NCBI GenBank assembly: GCA_031268405.1
Contig: JAIRXF010000006.1
Span: 23,520 to 87,519, forward strand
Length of the DNA: 64,000 nt
DNA from: Oscillospiraceae bacterium
GTDB lineage: Bacteria > Bacillota > Clostridia > Oscillospirales > Acutalibacteraceae
Direction: 5' to 3'
Part shown: piece by piece, positions 10,933 to 21,406 of the stretch
Numbering within the stretch: the first letter of the stretch is position 1
Layout of the letters: each line of letters starts with the position of its first letter
Made by a program: the position numbers and the translations under genes
The notes under the pieces: generated by a model
Seen by the model: only the letters and a program-made list of their open reading frames with translations
The model's database searches: none
What the model was told of the DNA's origin: nothing

Positions 10933-13900
10933 TTAGTTTTTAAGGCTCAATGAACTATTGGGATCTTGACTTTTAAAAAGCCTCAAAACCTGGTCAATAT
11001 CATATTCTCCCAATTTTTTTATAATTCTTTCATTCGAACCACCGTTATATCTACAAATGGCGTAATATTCACAAAAATCGCAAGCTTGAAATTTATCTTT
11101 TTTAACCGGGTTTATTTGAAAGTCTCCGCCCTGTATTTTTAATGTGATATTTAAAATTCTCCGTTTGACTAACTTGAAAATTAAATTCATATCAGAAAGA
11201 TCCACTTCATTAAAAATTTTACGTTTGCTTCTTCGGTTTGTTGTAATCTTGTTAAGATCCTTTAATATTAGGCCGTTCATTTTTATTTTTCTTGTGATTT
11301 CTCTGTGCGATATATTTTTAGAGATATCTATTGCTTGAGTTTTTAATTGTGCATATAGCATTCCGGATGGAAAAAAATTTTCCCCTAGATTTTCTGTCAT
11401 GGCGGCAAGATATATTGGCATTTGCATATCCAATCCATTAAGAATATCAGAAATATCAAGCTCTTTTTTTGACAATTTATAATCTATTACCCTGATTAAA
11501 TTTTGTTTGTTTCTTCTCAATACATCCAACCTGTCTATTTTCCCCTCCACACTTGCAACAATCTCGTTGTCAAACTTTATCAAAAGAGGTTTATTTAATT
11601 CATCAATAAAACCCGAAGATAAAGTTACTTCGCACCCAATTGGTTTAAAGTTGCTTTCTAAAAATTCGTTTAAAACAGAATCAATCAAAATGTAGGCAAA
11701 TTTTTGTATTCTTGAAAATAAAAATTCAAAACGAGCGGAGGAAAAATTCTTAACACCCAGCTTTAAGTCTTTATATTCGATTAACAACAACCATATTTTA
11801 TTAAGTAGAGATTGTTTGTTGTCGTTATTTAACTGCTCAATTGAATATCTGGAAAAGATATTTTCCATTAAAAAGTGCAAAAGATTTCCGTATTCTAAAT
11901 TGCCAAATTTTGTACATCTTTTTTGCTTGACAAGAATTCCATATCTGCAAAAATATCTAAATCCGCACAGGTTATATTGCTGAATTTGTGTGGCTGAGAG
12001 TTTTAGGGGGGTAGAGAAGAGTCTATTTGAATTCTCCACGCTTATGAAATTTAAGTTTATATTGGATTGCGAATTTTCTAAAGCTTTAATTTTTGATAAA
12101 TATTTGCCGTCTGTGGCCAAGATATCATATACAACTTCAGAAACCGGTGTTTCTTTTTTGTGTTTTGCGTAAAATTCAAAAGCTTTATTTTTTGTCCAAA
12201 TTTTCTCTTCTGCATCTTCCTCTTCAAAATCAATAATCTTTAAGTTTTCAAAAGACTTGCAAATCTCTTCAATAATAATAGATCCACAGCATTTTTCTCC
12301 AGAAATATCTTGCGCGTAAAAAGTGGTAAAAATTTTTTCTCTGGCGCAAGTTAATGATTTATAGGCCAAAAAACGCTCGAACAACAAGAGTTCTTTCATG
12401 AAATCTCTGAGAAAAATTCCAACGGAAGCAAGATTTTTTCGATCTTTTTCGGAAAATATCCCCACAGGTTCAGGATCTTTGGGAAAGCGAGAAGATACAG
12501 CGCCCACAACAAAAACAACCTTAGATTTTTCTGGCCGAGTTTTATCTATCGACCCTACTTTAACTTCATCCAATCTTGCTGGAATAAATTCCATGTCACT
12601 GCAACAAACAGCCATTCTAAATAGACTCACATATTGCTGGGAGTTTACTCTTTCTTTATCTAAAAAAGTGACCATTTTATCCATGATCTCCATAATCATT
12701 TTCCAAAGTTTTATTGCTTGACTAGATTCTCTGACTCTAACATCTTGCGGCAGTTTTGGGGTTAATGTTGATAGAGCTTGGGGAATTTTTAGTGCAATTA
12801 AAAAATTGTAAACCGCCAGAGAAATCTTTCTAACTTCAATAGATGTCTTAATGGAATTTGAAAATTCGATTAAGGGCCCGATGATTTTCTTTCGGGCTTG
12901 ATTTACAATAAACAACTCTTTTTTTTCTTCATCTTCTAATTTTGAAGAAAAACCTCGCGGATTTTGCTTAAAATCATTCAGCCAGTCCTCGCCTTTTATT
13001 TGCCAGGTAAAAATATAATTTTCAAGCAATAACGAAGACTCTCTTGACAGTCCGATGGCATCCATTTTAATGTATTCGACAACATAATCAATAGAAAAAT
13101 TTGAATGAACCATATCGAATATCAACAAAATTAAACGAACAAGCGGCTTGTCGGATATGTTTTCACAACTGTCCATGCAAAACGCAATATCATATTTATC
13201 GAGTGTGGTGCCGATAACATCTTTGTACTCATCAACAGATCTTGTTATTATTGAAAAATCTTTGTATTTATAGTCACCTTCCATAACTAATTTTTTAATA
13301 GATCTAGCAACAAAATCGCATTCGTCGTAAATATCCTGAGCTCTATATATGGTTACATTATCATTCAAATTTGCTCTTTTATAGTTTTCTCTAAACACAT
13401 TTTGTTCCAGTGTTTTTAAACTGTTATTTTTGAATCGATAGGGAGTGCTTAGAATAATTGGATTTAAAATTTTTAAATTTATTTTTTGAGCAATACTGCT
13501 TAAAATTTTCATAGTCTTAATGGTTGGTGAAAAAATAGAGATATTCTCACTGTTCTTCAGATGCAAATGATCGAGGCACAAAGAAACATAACACTTTTTT
13601 GATTGCTTCATTATGAGCTCTAAAACGTCTAATTGTTGTTTGGTGAAAAAATCAAATCCGTCTATTAAGATTGTGTGCCCCGAAAAAATAGATTTAGCCA
13701 AAAGTAATTTATAAAATGCCGTGAGATTATCTAGTGGATCAGAAATATCCGAGGCAAGCGATTCAAAGCACAATAAAATGGTGCCCACATCTTTCATTTT
13801 TTTAGATAAAAACAAATTTTTAGTCAGCACTGATTTTCCCAAAAGAATATTTGCATCTATACCGTTAGATTTTAATTCTTTTTTTGCAAGCACCATTAAA

Positions 13901-14271
13901 TCTATGAATTCAGTTGAATCACTTTGATTTTTATAAATTTCCAATTGATTTTTAACTTGATTTAAAGCGCGATACATAAGAATTTTACATCCAACTTCGT
14001 CAAATTTTTTGCTACATGATATTCCCGTTAACATTGAATTGCGGGGGTCTTTTAAAGCCACGTTAATCATTCTGTCAAAACTCAACACTTGTATGTTTTT
14101 ATAAAATTTTTCACCAATAGATTCCAAAAGAATACGTTCATTTTCGAAGGAATTTTGTTCTGGCACCAATAAAATGATATTTTCGTTGCCTTCAAAAACT
14201 TCTTTTTTAATTATTTGTCTTATTTTGTGTGTTTTTCCAAATCCGGATCTTCCCAAAATTAATTGAAACAA
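10933..14271 (-). CDS. addB: ATP-dependent helicase/nuclease subunit B (AddB)
   Basis: The 1112-residue subunit of the AddAB helicase-nuclease that resects double-strand breaks and recognises Chi. Visible features: an N-terminal Walker A (LGRSGFGKTHKI), helicase-like domains with LVPEQNSFENER near residue 40, and a C-terminal RecB-type nuclease region with the SVEGKIDRLDVL and VIDYKLS motifs (about residues 940-975). An iron-sulfur staple is formed by a Cys in YNLCGFRYFCRYGI and the C-terminal CDFCEYYAIC cluster. The length is normal for AddB. The partner addA, normally the next gene, is not in this window; upstream lies the pyrophosphatase-like gene with a 14-bp gap. The start ATG 14271 fits the conserved N-terminus. 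Confidence 0.93.
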   Translation of the reverse strand: MFQLILGRSGFGKTHKIRQIIKKEVFEGNENIILLVPEQNSFENERILLESIGEKFYKNIQVLSFDRMINVALKDPRNSMLTGISCSKKFDEVGCKILMYRALNQVKNQLEIYKNQSDSTEFIDLMVLAKKELKSNGIDANILLGKSVLTKNLFLSKKMKDVGTILLCFESLASDISDPLDNLTAFYKLLLAKSIFSGHTILIDGFDFFTKQQLDVLELIMKQSKKCYVSLCLDHLHLKNSENISIFSPTIKTMKILSSIAQKINLKILNPIILSTPYRFKNNSLKTLEQNVFRENYKRANLNDNVTIYRAQDIYDECDFVARSIKKLVMEGDYKYKDFSIITRSVDEYKDVIGTTLDKYDIAFCMDSCENISDKPLVRLILLIFDMVHSNFSIDYVVEYIKMDAIGLSRESSLLLENYIFTWQIKGEDWLNDFKQNPRGFSSKLEDEEKKELFIVNQARKKIIGPLIEFSNSIKTSIEVRKISLAVYNFLIALKIPQALSTLTPKLPQDVRVRESSQAIKLWKMIMEIMDKMVTFLDKERVNSQQYVSLFRMAVCCSDMEFIPARLDEVKVGSIDKTRPEKSKVVFVVGAVSSRFPKDPEPVGIFSEKDRKNLASVGIFLRDFMKELLLFERFLAYKSLTCAREKIFTTFYAQDISGEKCCGSIIIEEICKSFENLKIIDFEEEDAEEKIWTKNKAFEFYAKHKKETPVSEVVYDILATDGKYLSKIKALENSQSNINLNFISVENSNRLFSTPLKLSATQIQQYNLCGFRYFCRYGILVKQKRCTKFGNLEYGNLLHFLMENIFSRYSIEQLNNDNKQSLLNKIWLLLIEYKDLKLGVKNFSSARFEFLFSRIQKFAYILIDSVLNEFLESNFKPIGCEVTLSSGFIDELNKPLLIKFDNEIVASVEGKIDRLDVLRRNKQNLIRVIDYKLSKKELDISDILNGLDMQMPIYLAAMTENLGENFFPSGMLYAQLKTQAIDISKNISHREITRKIKMNGLILKDLNKITTNRRSKRKIFNEVDLSDMNLIFKLVKRRILNITLKIQGGDFQINPVKKDKFQACDFCEYYAICRYNGGSNERIIKKLGEYDIDQVLRLFKSQDPNSSLSLKN

Positions 14272-14285
14272 TTTATTCTCCTAGT

Positions 14286-15026
14286 TTATTTTTTGATTGC
14301 AAAAACTCCCAATTGATTTTTAAGCATATTATTTACAATATCATTTATCTGAATTTCGTTACAATCTATCAGCAACATATTTTGGGATTCTTTTTTTTCA
14401 AGATTTAAAGTGCAAATAATGCCGCTGATTTTTTTATTGCCTGTTTTTCCAACAAAAGCATCAGTAATTTTTTTCGAGCATTTTAAACGTCCGATATTTA
14501 TTCCTTCGATCTTGCTTTTGGATTCTTTTATTTTAGATTCTTTAATAAATTTTTGTAAATATCCCCAAAATTCTTGATTTTTATGGGTGTTTTTTTCGAA
14601 TATGAAAATTTCCGGGAAAAAATTTAATATATTTTCTTTTTCGTGTTGTGAAAAAGATGAATTAAATTGGGCTCTTGTGGTCATTCTATCTATTAAGATA
14701 CAACTTATAAATCCCGTCTCATTAAAAAAAGCTCGTGCATCTTCTTTTTCTTTTGGGGAACAACTAAACAATATTTTTATTTCACAGGTCTTTTTTGAAA
14801 GATCGATACTACACAAAAAACCAGTTGTCTTTTTGCTTTTGAGTTTACCAACAAATAAGTCAATTTCATCACCATCTGCAGCAATCGTACCCTTTATGTA
14901 TCCATAATCTACGGGATATTTTGAATTTTTATATTTGGGATGAGGAGTACCCCTGGGCCTATCAATTACAATTCTATGATTTTCCAAAAAGTTGTCTAAA
15001 AGCAACCAAAAATTTTCTAGGATCAT
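14286..15026 (-). CDS. Inorganic pyrophosphatase-like protein with a duplicated half
   Basis: A 246-residue protein. Its N-terminal part carries a pyrophosphatase-like signature: VIDRPRGTPHPKYKNSKYP, then VDYGYIKGT, then the acidic DGDEIDLFVG (about residues 20-58), in the order seen in soluble type I pyrophosphatases. The C-terminal part (about 175-246) looks like a decayed repeat of the same module: DAFVGKTGNKKISGIICTL parallels DLFVGKLKSKKTTGFLCSI. I chose ATG 15026 because AGAGGG lies 12 bases upstream; ATG 15038 directly abuts that site. It is divergent from ppk, so a link to phosphate or polyphosphate metabolism is plausible. Full catalytic competence is uncertain because several acidic ligands of the family are hard to place. 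Confidence 0.6.
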   Translation of the reverse strand: MILENFWLLLDNFLENHRIVIDRPRGTPHPKYKNSKYPVDYGYIKGTIAADGDEIDLFVGKLKSKKTTGFLCSIDLSKKTCEIKILFSCSPKEKEDARAFFNETGFISCILIDRMTTRAQFNSSFSQHEKENILNFFPEIFIFEKNTHKNQEFWGYLQKFIKESKIKESKSKIEGINIGRLKCSKKITDAFVGKTGNKKISGIICTLNLEKKESQNMLLIDCNEIQINDIVNNMLKNQLGVFAIKK

Positions 15027-15100
15027 ATTGAGCCACATCCCTCTAAAATACATTGTACATTAATTTTAAAATATATAAAGAGGTGAATAAAAAAGAGACG

Positions 15101-17173
15101 ATGAAAAAAAAAGACACCAACTCGTCGTACAATAACAGGGAACTCAGCTGGCTTGACTTTAATGAAAGAGTCTTGCGGGAATGTTTTAGAAAAGATAATC
15201 TTTTATCGGACAAATTAAAATTTCTTGCAATAAGTGCGTCTAATTTAGACGAATTTTTTATGGTAAGAGTGGCTGGAATAATGAAGCAAATAGAATCTAA
15301 ATATACAAATGAAGATCTTTCTGGATCAACACCCAAGCAGCAAATGATAAAAATTACCTCAAAAGCACATGATTTTATCAAAAATCAATACGAGTGTCTA
15401 AATGAATTAATTTGGCCATTGCTTAAAAAAAATGGATTTAAATTTTTAAAATTCAATGAAATATCAAAAAAACAGGCCAATTTTATAAAGGATTATTTCG
15501 ATAAAATATTATTTCCAGTTCTCACCCCTATCGCTATAGATAAAATAAGACCGTTTCCACTGTTGCCAAATAAGAGCTTAAATATAATTATCAGAATTTC
15601 AAGAAGTAGGAATTCTAATTTTAAGATTATACAAGTCCCCTCTATTTTGCCAAGATTTTTAAAATTACCAAGCAAGGATAAAAAAAGATACATTTTGCTT
15701 GAAGATGTTATAATTAGTAATCTTTCAAAATTTTTAAATCTAAAGGAAATAAGATCCGCTTTTACCTTCAGGGTGACAAGAAACGCAGATCTTGCAATTA
15801 ATGAAGAAGCACAAGATTTGCTGTTGGAAATAAAAAAATCTGTAAAAAATAGAGATCGAGGAAGGCCGGTTAGATTAGAAATAACTGAAAAAATGGATTT
15901 AAAAACAAAAAAATTTTTGTGTAATTCTTTGGGCGTAAAAAATCATGAAGTATACGTTTTGAATGGCCCATTGGACCTAACGTTTTTTTTAAAATTTAGT
16001 GATTTAAACGAGATGAAACCATATAAATCTTTACCAATTTTCCCCGTAGACCCTCCCGCAGATTTTTATAATTGCGAAAATATCTTCAAGACTATACGAG
16101 AACAGGATAGAATGATACATCACCCTTACGAGAGTTTTGACTGGATTGTAAATTTTATAGATCAGGCAGCTTGCGATAAAAATGTTCTTGCAATAAAACA
16201 AACCCTTTACAGGGTGAGCGATGATTCCCCGGTTGTAGGTGCATTAATAAAGGCCGCGGAGAACGGAAAACAAGTTACCGTGCTGGTGGAATTAAAAGCA
16301 AGATTCGATGAAGAAAACAATATATTGTGGGCAAAAAAATTAGAACGCGCCGGATGTCATGTTGTTTATGGAGTACCAGATCTTAAAACTCATTGTAAAA
16401 TCCTGCTTGTTGCCCGTAAGGAGAAAGATCGTATACGCAGATATATACATTTATCTACGGGGAATTATAACGAAATAACAGCGCAACTTTATACAGATAT
16501 TGGAATTTTTACATGCAAAGAAACATTTGGGGCGGATAGCTCTTTATTATTTAATGAATTAACGGGGGGAACAAATCATCAAAAATACAATAAAATAGTA
16601 ACTTCTCCGTTTGATATGCGTAAATTTTTTAAAAAAGCGATACAGAATGAAATTAAAAATAAAAAAAGAGGATTACCCAGCGGCATTGTGTTTAAAATTA
16701 ATTCTTTGTCGGATACCGAAATTATAAAATTACTTTACAAAGCATCGCAAGCAGGAGTTAAGGTTCATTTAATTATTAGGGGAATTTGCTGCTTGGTGCC
16801 GGGAGTAAAAAAAATCAGTGATAACATAATTGTTTTAAGCATAATTGGTCAATTACTGGAACACAGTAGAATTTTTAAATTTGAATGTGCGGGCAAACCT
16901 TGTATTTTTATGGGAAGTGCAGATCTAATGCCAAGAAATTTAGATAGAAGAATTGAAATATTATTCCCCATAGAAGACGATAATCTTAAAAAAAGAGTCA
17001 CAAATATATTGAATATAATGTTAGAGGATAACGTAAATTCCAGATATCAGCTATCCGATTCGTCATATAAAAAATTCAAAAATAAAAATAAAATTGATAT
17101 AAACAGTCAAATAGAATTCTCAAAAATGGCAAGAAAAAATTTATACCAAGAAATACAAAAATATAATTTATAG
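15101..17173 (+). CDS. ppk: Polyphosphate kinase 1
   Basis: A 690-residue enzyme that makes inorganic polyphosphate from ATP and can run in reverse. All four domains can be followed: the N-terminal NRELSWLDFNERVL, a head domain with FLAISASNLDEFFMVRVAG, and the two PLD-like catalytic domains. The latter contain AIKQTLYRVSDDSPVVGALI, LVELKARFDEENNILWAKKL, and the autophosphorylated His region DLKTHCKILLV with YIHLSTGNYNE. The C-terminal FMGSADLMPRNLDRRIE motif is intact. The start is ATG 15101 (GAGGTG some 15 bases upstream); the frame extends to a TTG at 15053 that overlaps the divergent gene. It sits back-to-back with a pyrophosphatase-like gene. Confidence 0.95.
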   Translation: MKKKDTNSSYNNRELSWLDFNERVLRECFRKDNLLSDKLKFLAISASNLDEFFMVRVAGIMKQIESKYTNEDLSGSTPKQQMIKITSKAHDFIKNQYECLNELIWPLLKKNGFKFLKFNEISKKQANFIKDYFDKILFPVLTPIAIDKIRPFPLLPNKSLNIIIRISRSRNSNFKIIQVPSILPRFLKLPSKDKKRYILLEDVIISNLSKFLNLKEIRSAFTFRVTRNADLAINEEAQDLLLEIKKSVKNRDRGRPVRLEITEKMDLKTKKFLCNSLGVKNHEVYVLNGPLDLTFFLKFSDLNEMKPYKSLPIFPVDPPADFYNCENIFKTIREQDRMIHHPYESFDWIVNFIDQAACDKNVLAIKQTLYRVSDDSPVVGALIKAAENGKQVTVLVELKARFDEENNILWAKKLERAGCHVVYGVPDLKTHCKILLVARKEKDRIRRYIHLSTGNYNEITAQLYTDIGIFTCKETFGADSSLLFNELTGGTNHQKYNKIVTSPFDMRKFFKKAIQNEIKNKKRGLPSGIVFKINSLSDTEIIKLLYKASQAGVKVHLIIRGICCLVPGVKKISDNIIVLSIIGQLLEHSRIFKFECAGKPCIFMGSADLMPRNLDRRIEILFPIEDDNLKKRVTNILNIMLEDNVNSRYQLSDSSYKKFKNKNKIDINSQIEFSKMARKNLYQEIQKYNL

Positions 17174-17209
17174 CTCTATTATTTTTAATATAGAATAAAA
17201 TAGTCGTAA

Positions 17210-18295
17210 TTAATTATTTTCTGAAATGCCTTGCATTTTATTCGAATGCAAACGAGATATTAATCCCCCTTGAGATTGATCGATCATATTTTGTGTTGTT
17301 TTTATATTTCGATCTCTTTTTTGTTGTCGTATATCATTGCCCCAAAAATCAGCATTTATATAATGTCCCATAATTCTGGAAACCAATCGTTCTGAGTATC
17401 TACGTTCCAATTCTTCAAACGAAAGATTTGTGTTAATTATTGTTGGTTTTCCCAACATAATACGTGAATCAACTATGCTGTAAACAGCAAAATTGGAAAA
17501 TGAGTTTGAAAACTCTACTCCAAGATCATCGAGTATTAACAAATCGCAGTTTTTTATATGTTTATTGCTGTTATAATTATCTTTGTCAAATGAATTCGAA
17601 AATTTTTCTTCTTCTAGTCTTTCAACAATAGTTTCAACAGAACCATATATAACTCCCAAACCTTTGTCCAAAACTTCTTTTGCAATGGCAAGAGAAAGAT
17701 GGGTTTTCCCTAATCCGGTTGCTCCTTGAAAGAAAAGATTTTTTGAATTAACCGAAAATTCTAGTGCATATTTTTTGCAAAAAGAAAAGATTTTTTCCAT
17801 TCTCTTTCTCGGCGAATTCTCGTTAGAATTAGAAGATATTTCGGGATAATATTCAAGTTTTAATGAATTAAAAGAACAAAGGGAAATGGGTGAAAGTTTA
17901 TTTAATCTATTGTATGCTTCTTGTTTTAACATTTTTTTTATGCAAGCACACATTTTCCCATCTAAATAACCACGGTCTTCGCAAAGATAACAATTTCGCC
18001 TTACCCTTAAAAAATCAGAAGAAATATTTATCTTGCGTTTTAAATTTTCAAACTCCTTTTGTAAAGCATCGCTTTTCTTTTTTAAATTTAAAATCTCTTC
18101 TTTTGCGTTGCTGCCAGAAAACACAGCCTTCGCAACAGAAACAGCAGTTCTGGACAATTCTTTTTCTATTTCTTTAGCACGCGGAAATCTCTTATAAAAA
18201 ACCTTGGCTTTTTTTTTCACTTTAAGTTCTTCTTTTCTTCTGAGAACTTCTAGGTTTTTGTGGACTGTTTCGTAAATTTCTTTGTGGTATCCCAT
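17210..18295 (-). CDS. dnaI: DnaC/DnaI-type helicase loader
   Basis: A 361-residue AAA+ protein that delivers the replicative helicase to DNA. The N-terminal third is a basic coiled coil. Then comes a zinc-binding CYLCEDRGYLDGKMCAC (about residue 110), typical of DnaI-like loaders, and an AAA+ domain with Walker A FQGATGLGKTHLSLAIA, Walker B LLILDDLG and an arginine-rich RYSERLVSRIMG sensor/finger region. Next on the same strand (261 bp upstream) is a DnaD-domain gene, the usual partner in the Firmicute primosome. The spacer between them holds a parS-like site. Confidence 0.88.
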   Translation of the reverse strand: MGYHKEIYETVHKNLEVLRRKEELKVKKKAKVFYKRFPRAKEIEKELSRTAVSVAKAVFSGSNAKEEILNLKKKSDALQKEFENLKRKINISSDFLRVRRNCYLCEDRGYLDGKMCACIKKMLKQEAYNRLNKLSPISLCSFNSLKLEYYPEISSNSNENSPRKRMEKIFSFCKKYALEFSVNSKNLFFQGATGLGKTHLSLAIAKEVLDKGLGVIYGSVETIVERLEEEKFSNSFDKDNYNSNKHIKNCDLLILDDLGVEFSNSFSNFAVYSIVDSRIMLGKPTIINTNLSFEELERRYSERLVSRIMGHYINADFWGNDIRQQKRDRNIKTTQNMIDQSQGGLISRLHSNKMQGISENN

Positions 18296-18488
18296 AATTT
18301 TTCTCCCCTCTTCCCCCTCTAATTATACTTAAAAACTTGATATTTTAATTGCGCAATGACGTTGAAATTCGTAAATACCGCCAGTTGCAACTAATTTTTC
18401 TTGTAATTAAATTCAGTATTTATTTTTAATATTTTTTAAAAAATGTTTACAGTAAATTCGGATATTTATCAAAAGAAAATTTAACCAA

Positions 18489-18504
18489 TGTTTCACATGA
18501 AACA
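18489..18504. promoter_or_regulatory. parS-like ParB/Spo0J binding site
   Basis: TGTTTCACATGAAACA, the exact reverse complement of the site at 4617-4632 and one base from the parS consensus TGTTTCACGTGAAACA. It lies in the spacer between two primosome genes. Confidence 0.65.
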
Positions 18505-18556
18505 TTTTTGCGAAATAATTCAAGTAAATTATCGGTTGGAAGATTTTTAAATTATT

Positions 18557-19525
18557 TCAATCAAAAACACTGAAACTTTTATATTTTTTAATATCATAGG
18601 AGGGTTTTCGTTTTTTTATTACACTGGTTTTGGAAAATTCTGCTTTTTCAAGGTTTGCTTTTTCTAACGAATCTATCCCCTGAGTTCTCCAGCGCTTTAA
18701 AATAGTATCCATGTATCCAAGTATATATTTGCCTTTAGCATCAACGCAGCGATTATACGCCTCTTTTATAAGCTCTTCTTTTAATTTCCAATCATTGATC
18801 CATCGATTGGTGGCCTCTTCTTCTTTTGGCGTGGGTGAACGACGATCAACCCCTATAATCCCCTGAACACATTTCCATGCATTTTTTATTGAATGAAGGG
18901 TTCTTATTTTTTTATCAGCTTTTTCTATTGTGTCAATTTCCTCGAAGCCCCACGATATACCCATCTTTTCTATATATTTCATATTGTTTTTTCCGATGCT
19001 AACTGCGTATTGCAACAACATAGTTATTACACTCACAGGAAGTCCATCATTATCGTGTATCATTAGCAATAAGGCTGAATCCCCGTTTGATATGGTTCTA
19101 CCAAGAATAATCTGAGCCTCTTCCATAAGAAAAGCTATTTTATCATCTTCTTGTATTCTTTTGGCAACTGATTCACTGTTTGGTTTTTGAGGACGCGACA
19201 TTAAACGACGAATTTTCTGAGAGCTGCAATCCTGTTTTGTATTTGTATTATTCTCTGATTTTAGATCTAATTCAACACGATTTTTAGCTTTATCAAATAT
19301 AATCTCGGTTTCTAGCCAATAATTCATGGCATCGCTAACATCAATTACGCTCATCGATAAATCTCTGGAGATATCTTCTTTTGAAAAATTGTTACCAGCG
19401 TGTCTTAACATCCATAATAAAACTTTAATTTGCGCTGAACCCACAAGTTTTATGTGTTTATCAACAACAGAAGTAGGAACAACAAACACGGAATTCAAAA
19501 CACCAAGATCAATCAAAAACTCCAT
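18557..19525 (-). CDS. dnaD: DnaD-domain primosome protein
   Basis: A 322-residue protein related to DnaD/DnaB of Firmicutes, which remodel the origin or restart forks and recruit the helicase loader. The N-terminal part is a winged-helix region (LLWMLRHAGNNFSKEDISR). The two DnaD C-terminal modules follow: an AQIILGRTISNGDSALLLM segment with LPVSVITMLLQYAVSIGK, and later a KEELIKEAYNRCVDAKGK plus LGYMDTILKRWRTQGI stretch (YxxxIxxxW type motif). It is upstream of the dnaI-like gene in the same orientation. ATG 19525 is preceded by GGAGGTAA, so the start is well supported. Confidence 0.85.
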   Translation of the reverse strand: MEFLIDLGVLNSVFVVPTSVVDKHIKLVGSAQIKVLLWMLRHAGNNFSKEDISRDLSMSVIDVSDAMNYWLETEIIFDKAKNRVELDLKSENNTNTKQDCSSQKIRRLMSRPQKPNSESVAKRIQEDDKIAFLMEEAQIILGRTISNGDSALLLMIHDNDGLPVSVITMLLQYAVSIGKNNMKYIEKMGISWGFEEIDTIEKADKKIRTLHSIKNAWKCVQGIIGVDRRSPTPKEEEATNRWINDWKLKEELIKEAYNRCVDAKGKYILGYMDTILKRWRTQGIDSLEKANLEKAEFSKTSVIKKRKPSYDIKKYKSFSVFD

Positions 19526-19686
19526 TTTACCTCCACAAATTATTAATTAACATTCGGCCAAACAAAAACATGCAAATCGTGATAAATTGATTTTAATATA
19601 TTAAAATCAATCAGTCACAATAAAAATTTTACACCGGATATTATACGGTGTTTAATTTAAAGACAAATCCTTACTGAATATTGGGG

Positions 19687-21330
19687 TTATTTTTTCAATT
19701 TTAACATAGGCATTACTTTTTTAAAAATCTCTTTTCCGAAAACTCTATAAATTACTCCAAATTTAAAGGTAATTGCTAAGTAAATGAATGCACTCACAAT
19801 AGCACAAAATATTACCATCAGTATAGATGTAAACCTATCGTTATTCTCAACACGCATGATACTCTTGAAACACAATATAGTCAAAACCACCACAAAAGTA
19901 GAAACAAGACAAAGGGTAATTTCTTTTAGAGTTTTTTTGTAACTAACTTTGTAAGATTTTTTTATGGAAAACAAATTTATTAGAATAGACAAAGATAAAC
20001 CAAGCATGGTGGAAAAACTTGGTCCATTGTGTGCTCCTAAACCAAATTTATCAAATAAAATCATTAGGGGGATATTCATTACTGCATTCAAAATAAGTCC
20101 ACTAATGGCGGCTAAATATGCTGTTTTAAACTTATTCAGCGATTGCATAATAATGCTAATATTGAGTTCAAAACTAGAAAATATAGTAACAAATACACTA
20201 AAACCAAAAACTAGAGAACCAAACTTGCTATCTTTTCCATAAAAACCAATCCAAACGGGATTCGCTAACAAAGACAACCCCGTAGCGATGGGTATGGTTA
20301 CAAAAGCGAGGATCTGCAGGGTTTTATTTATTTTTTCTTTTACTTTATCAAAATTTTTAGAAATAAGATCTTTGGTCAAATTGGGCAATATACTAATAGT
20401 TATACCCCCGGCCAAGGAGGTCACTATTGAGTTTAATTTAAGTCCCCAAGTTGTTATAATGCCAAAGACGCTCTCGGCATCTTCTGTTGAAAACCCGCAT
20501 TCTTTATTGAGAGTTGTAACAACAGTTAAAGAATTGACCAAAGAATAAGAAGAATCAACCATACTCACTATTATAAAGGGTAAACACGTAAAAATAAGTT
20601 TTCTAATAAGAAATTGGTTAGTTATGTTTTTTTCTTTTTTTGTTTCTTCATATTTTTGGGGGGTAAAAAGATTTTCTTTAGATATTTTCGTTTTTAAATA
20701 AAGAGCGGAAACAATTGCACCAACCGTGGCTCCAAATACTGCCGTTCCAACGGCTTGTGTTATACCGAGGTTTAAAAAATTATTTACGATATAACTTCCC
20801 AAAATAACAAAACTTACTCTAGTTATCTGCTCTAAAACTTGACTCTTGGAAGAAATTGAGATGTAACGATTGCCTTGCAAATACCCCCTCATACTACCTA
20901 AAATGGCAACAAATAAAAGGGCAGCTGAAGAAATTCTTAAAACAAATGTAACATCTTGCTGTGTATTTCCGCCTTTAACGTCTTTAATCATATAATACGA
21001 TATAATCGGAGCGCAAGCAAACAAAATAATAGTACACAAAAAAGCCATGGAAACCGTAATATTTCGGGCTAAACAGAAAACCCTATTTTGAACGTTATAA
21101 AACCCCAAAGTGTTGTATTCACTAACAATTTTACTAATAGCCAGCGGTATGCCAATTGTGGAAAGAGTTAAAAATATATCATATGTAGAATAAGCGTAGC
21201 TATAGAGGGCACCGCCTTTTTCGCCAATAATTGCATGAAACGGAATGACGTAAAGTATGCCAATAATCTTACCGATTATTATATAAAATGTAGCCACAAA
21301 GGTGCCTTTTAGAAAATTATCTCTGCGCAA
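19687..21330 (-). CDS. MOP-family lipid flippase (SpoVB/MurJ-like)
   Basis: A 547-residue multi-pass protein of the MATE/MOP superfamily with about 14 membrane segments. The N-terminal RRDNFLKGTFVATFYIIIGK and YVIPFHAIIGEKGGALYSYAY segments are typical of SpoVB, YtgP and other MurJ-like polysaccharide flippases in Firmicutes, which move lipid-linked precursors of peptidoglycan or spore cortex across the membrane. It lies between a DnaD gene and glyA on the same strand with ordinary spacers. The exact paralogue (SpoVB versus MurJ/YtgP) cannot be decided by eye, so no symbol is given. Confidence 0.85.
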   Translation of the reverse strand: MRRDNFLKGTFVATFYIIIGKIIGILYVIPFHAIIGEKGGALYSYAYSTYDIFLTLSTIGIPLAISKIVSEYNTLGFYNVQNRVFCLARNITVSMAFLCTIILFACAPIISYYMIKDVKGGNTQQDVTFVLRISSAALLFVAILGSMRGYLQGNRYISISSKSQVLEQITRVSFVILGSYIVNNFLNLGITQAVGTAVFGATVGAIVSALYLKTKISKENLFTPQKYEETKKEKNITNQFLIRKLIFTCLPFIIVSMVDSSYSLVNSLTVVTTLNKECGFSTEDAESVFGIITTWGLKLNSIVTSLAGGITISILPNLTKDLISKNFDKVKEKINKTLQILAFVTIPIATGLSLLANPVWIGFYGKDSKFGSLVFGFSVFVTIFSSFELNISIIMQSLNKFKTAYLAAISGLILNAVMNIPLMILFDKFGLGAHNGPSFSTMLGLSLSILINLFSIKKSYKVSYKKTLKEITLCLVSTFVVVLTILCFKSIMRVENNDRFTSILMVIFCAIVSAFIYLAITFKFGVIYRVFGKEIFKKVMPMLKLKK

Positions 21331-21406
21331 CGCATCTCGACCTTTCTTAAAAAATGTAAGACATATGGATTTTGGAATATGAACTTTTATTTAATAATTG
21401 GCACGG

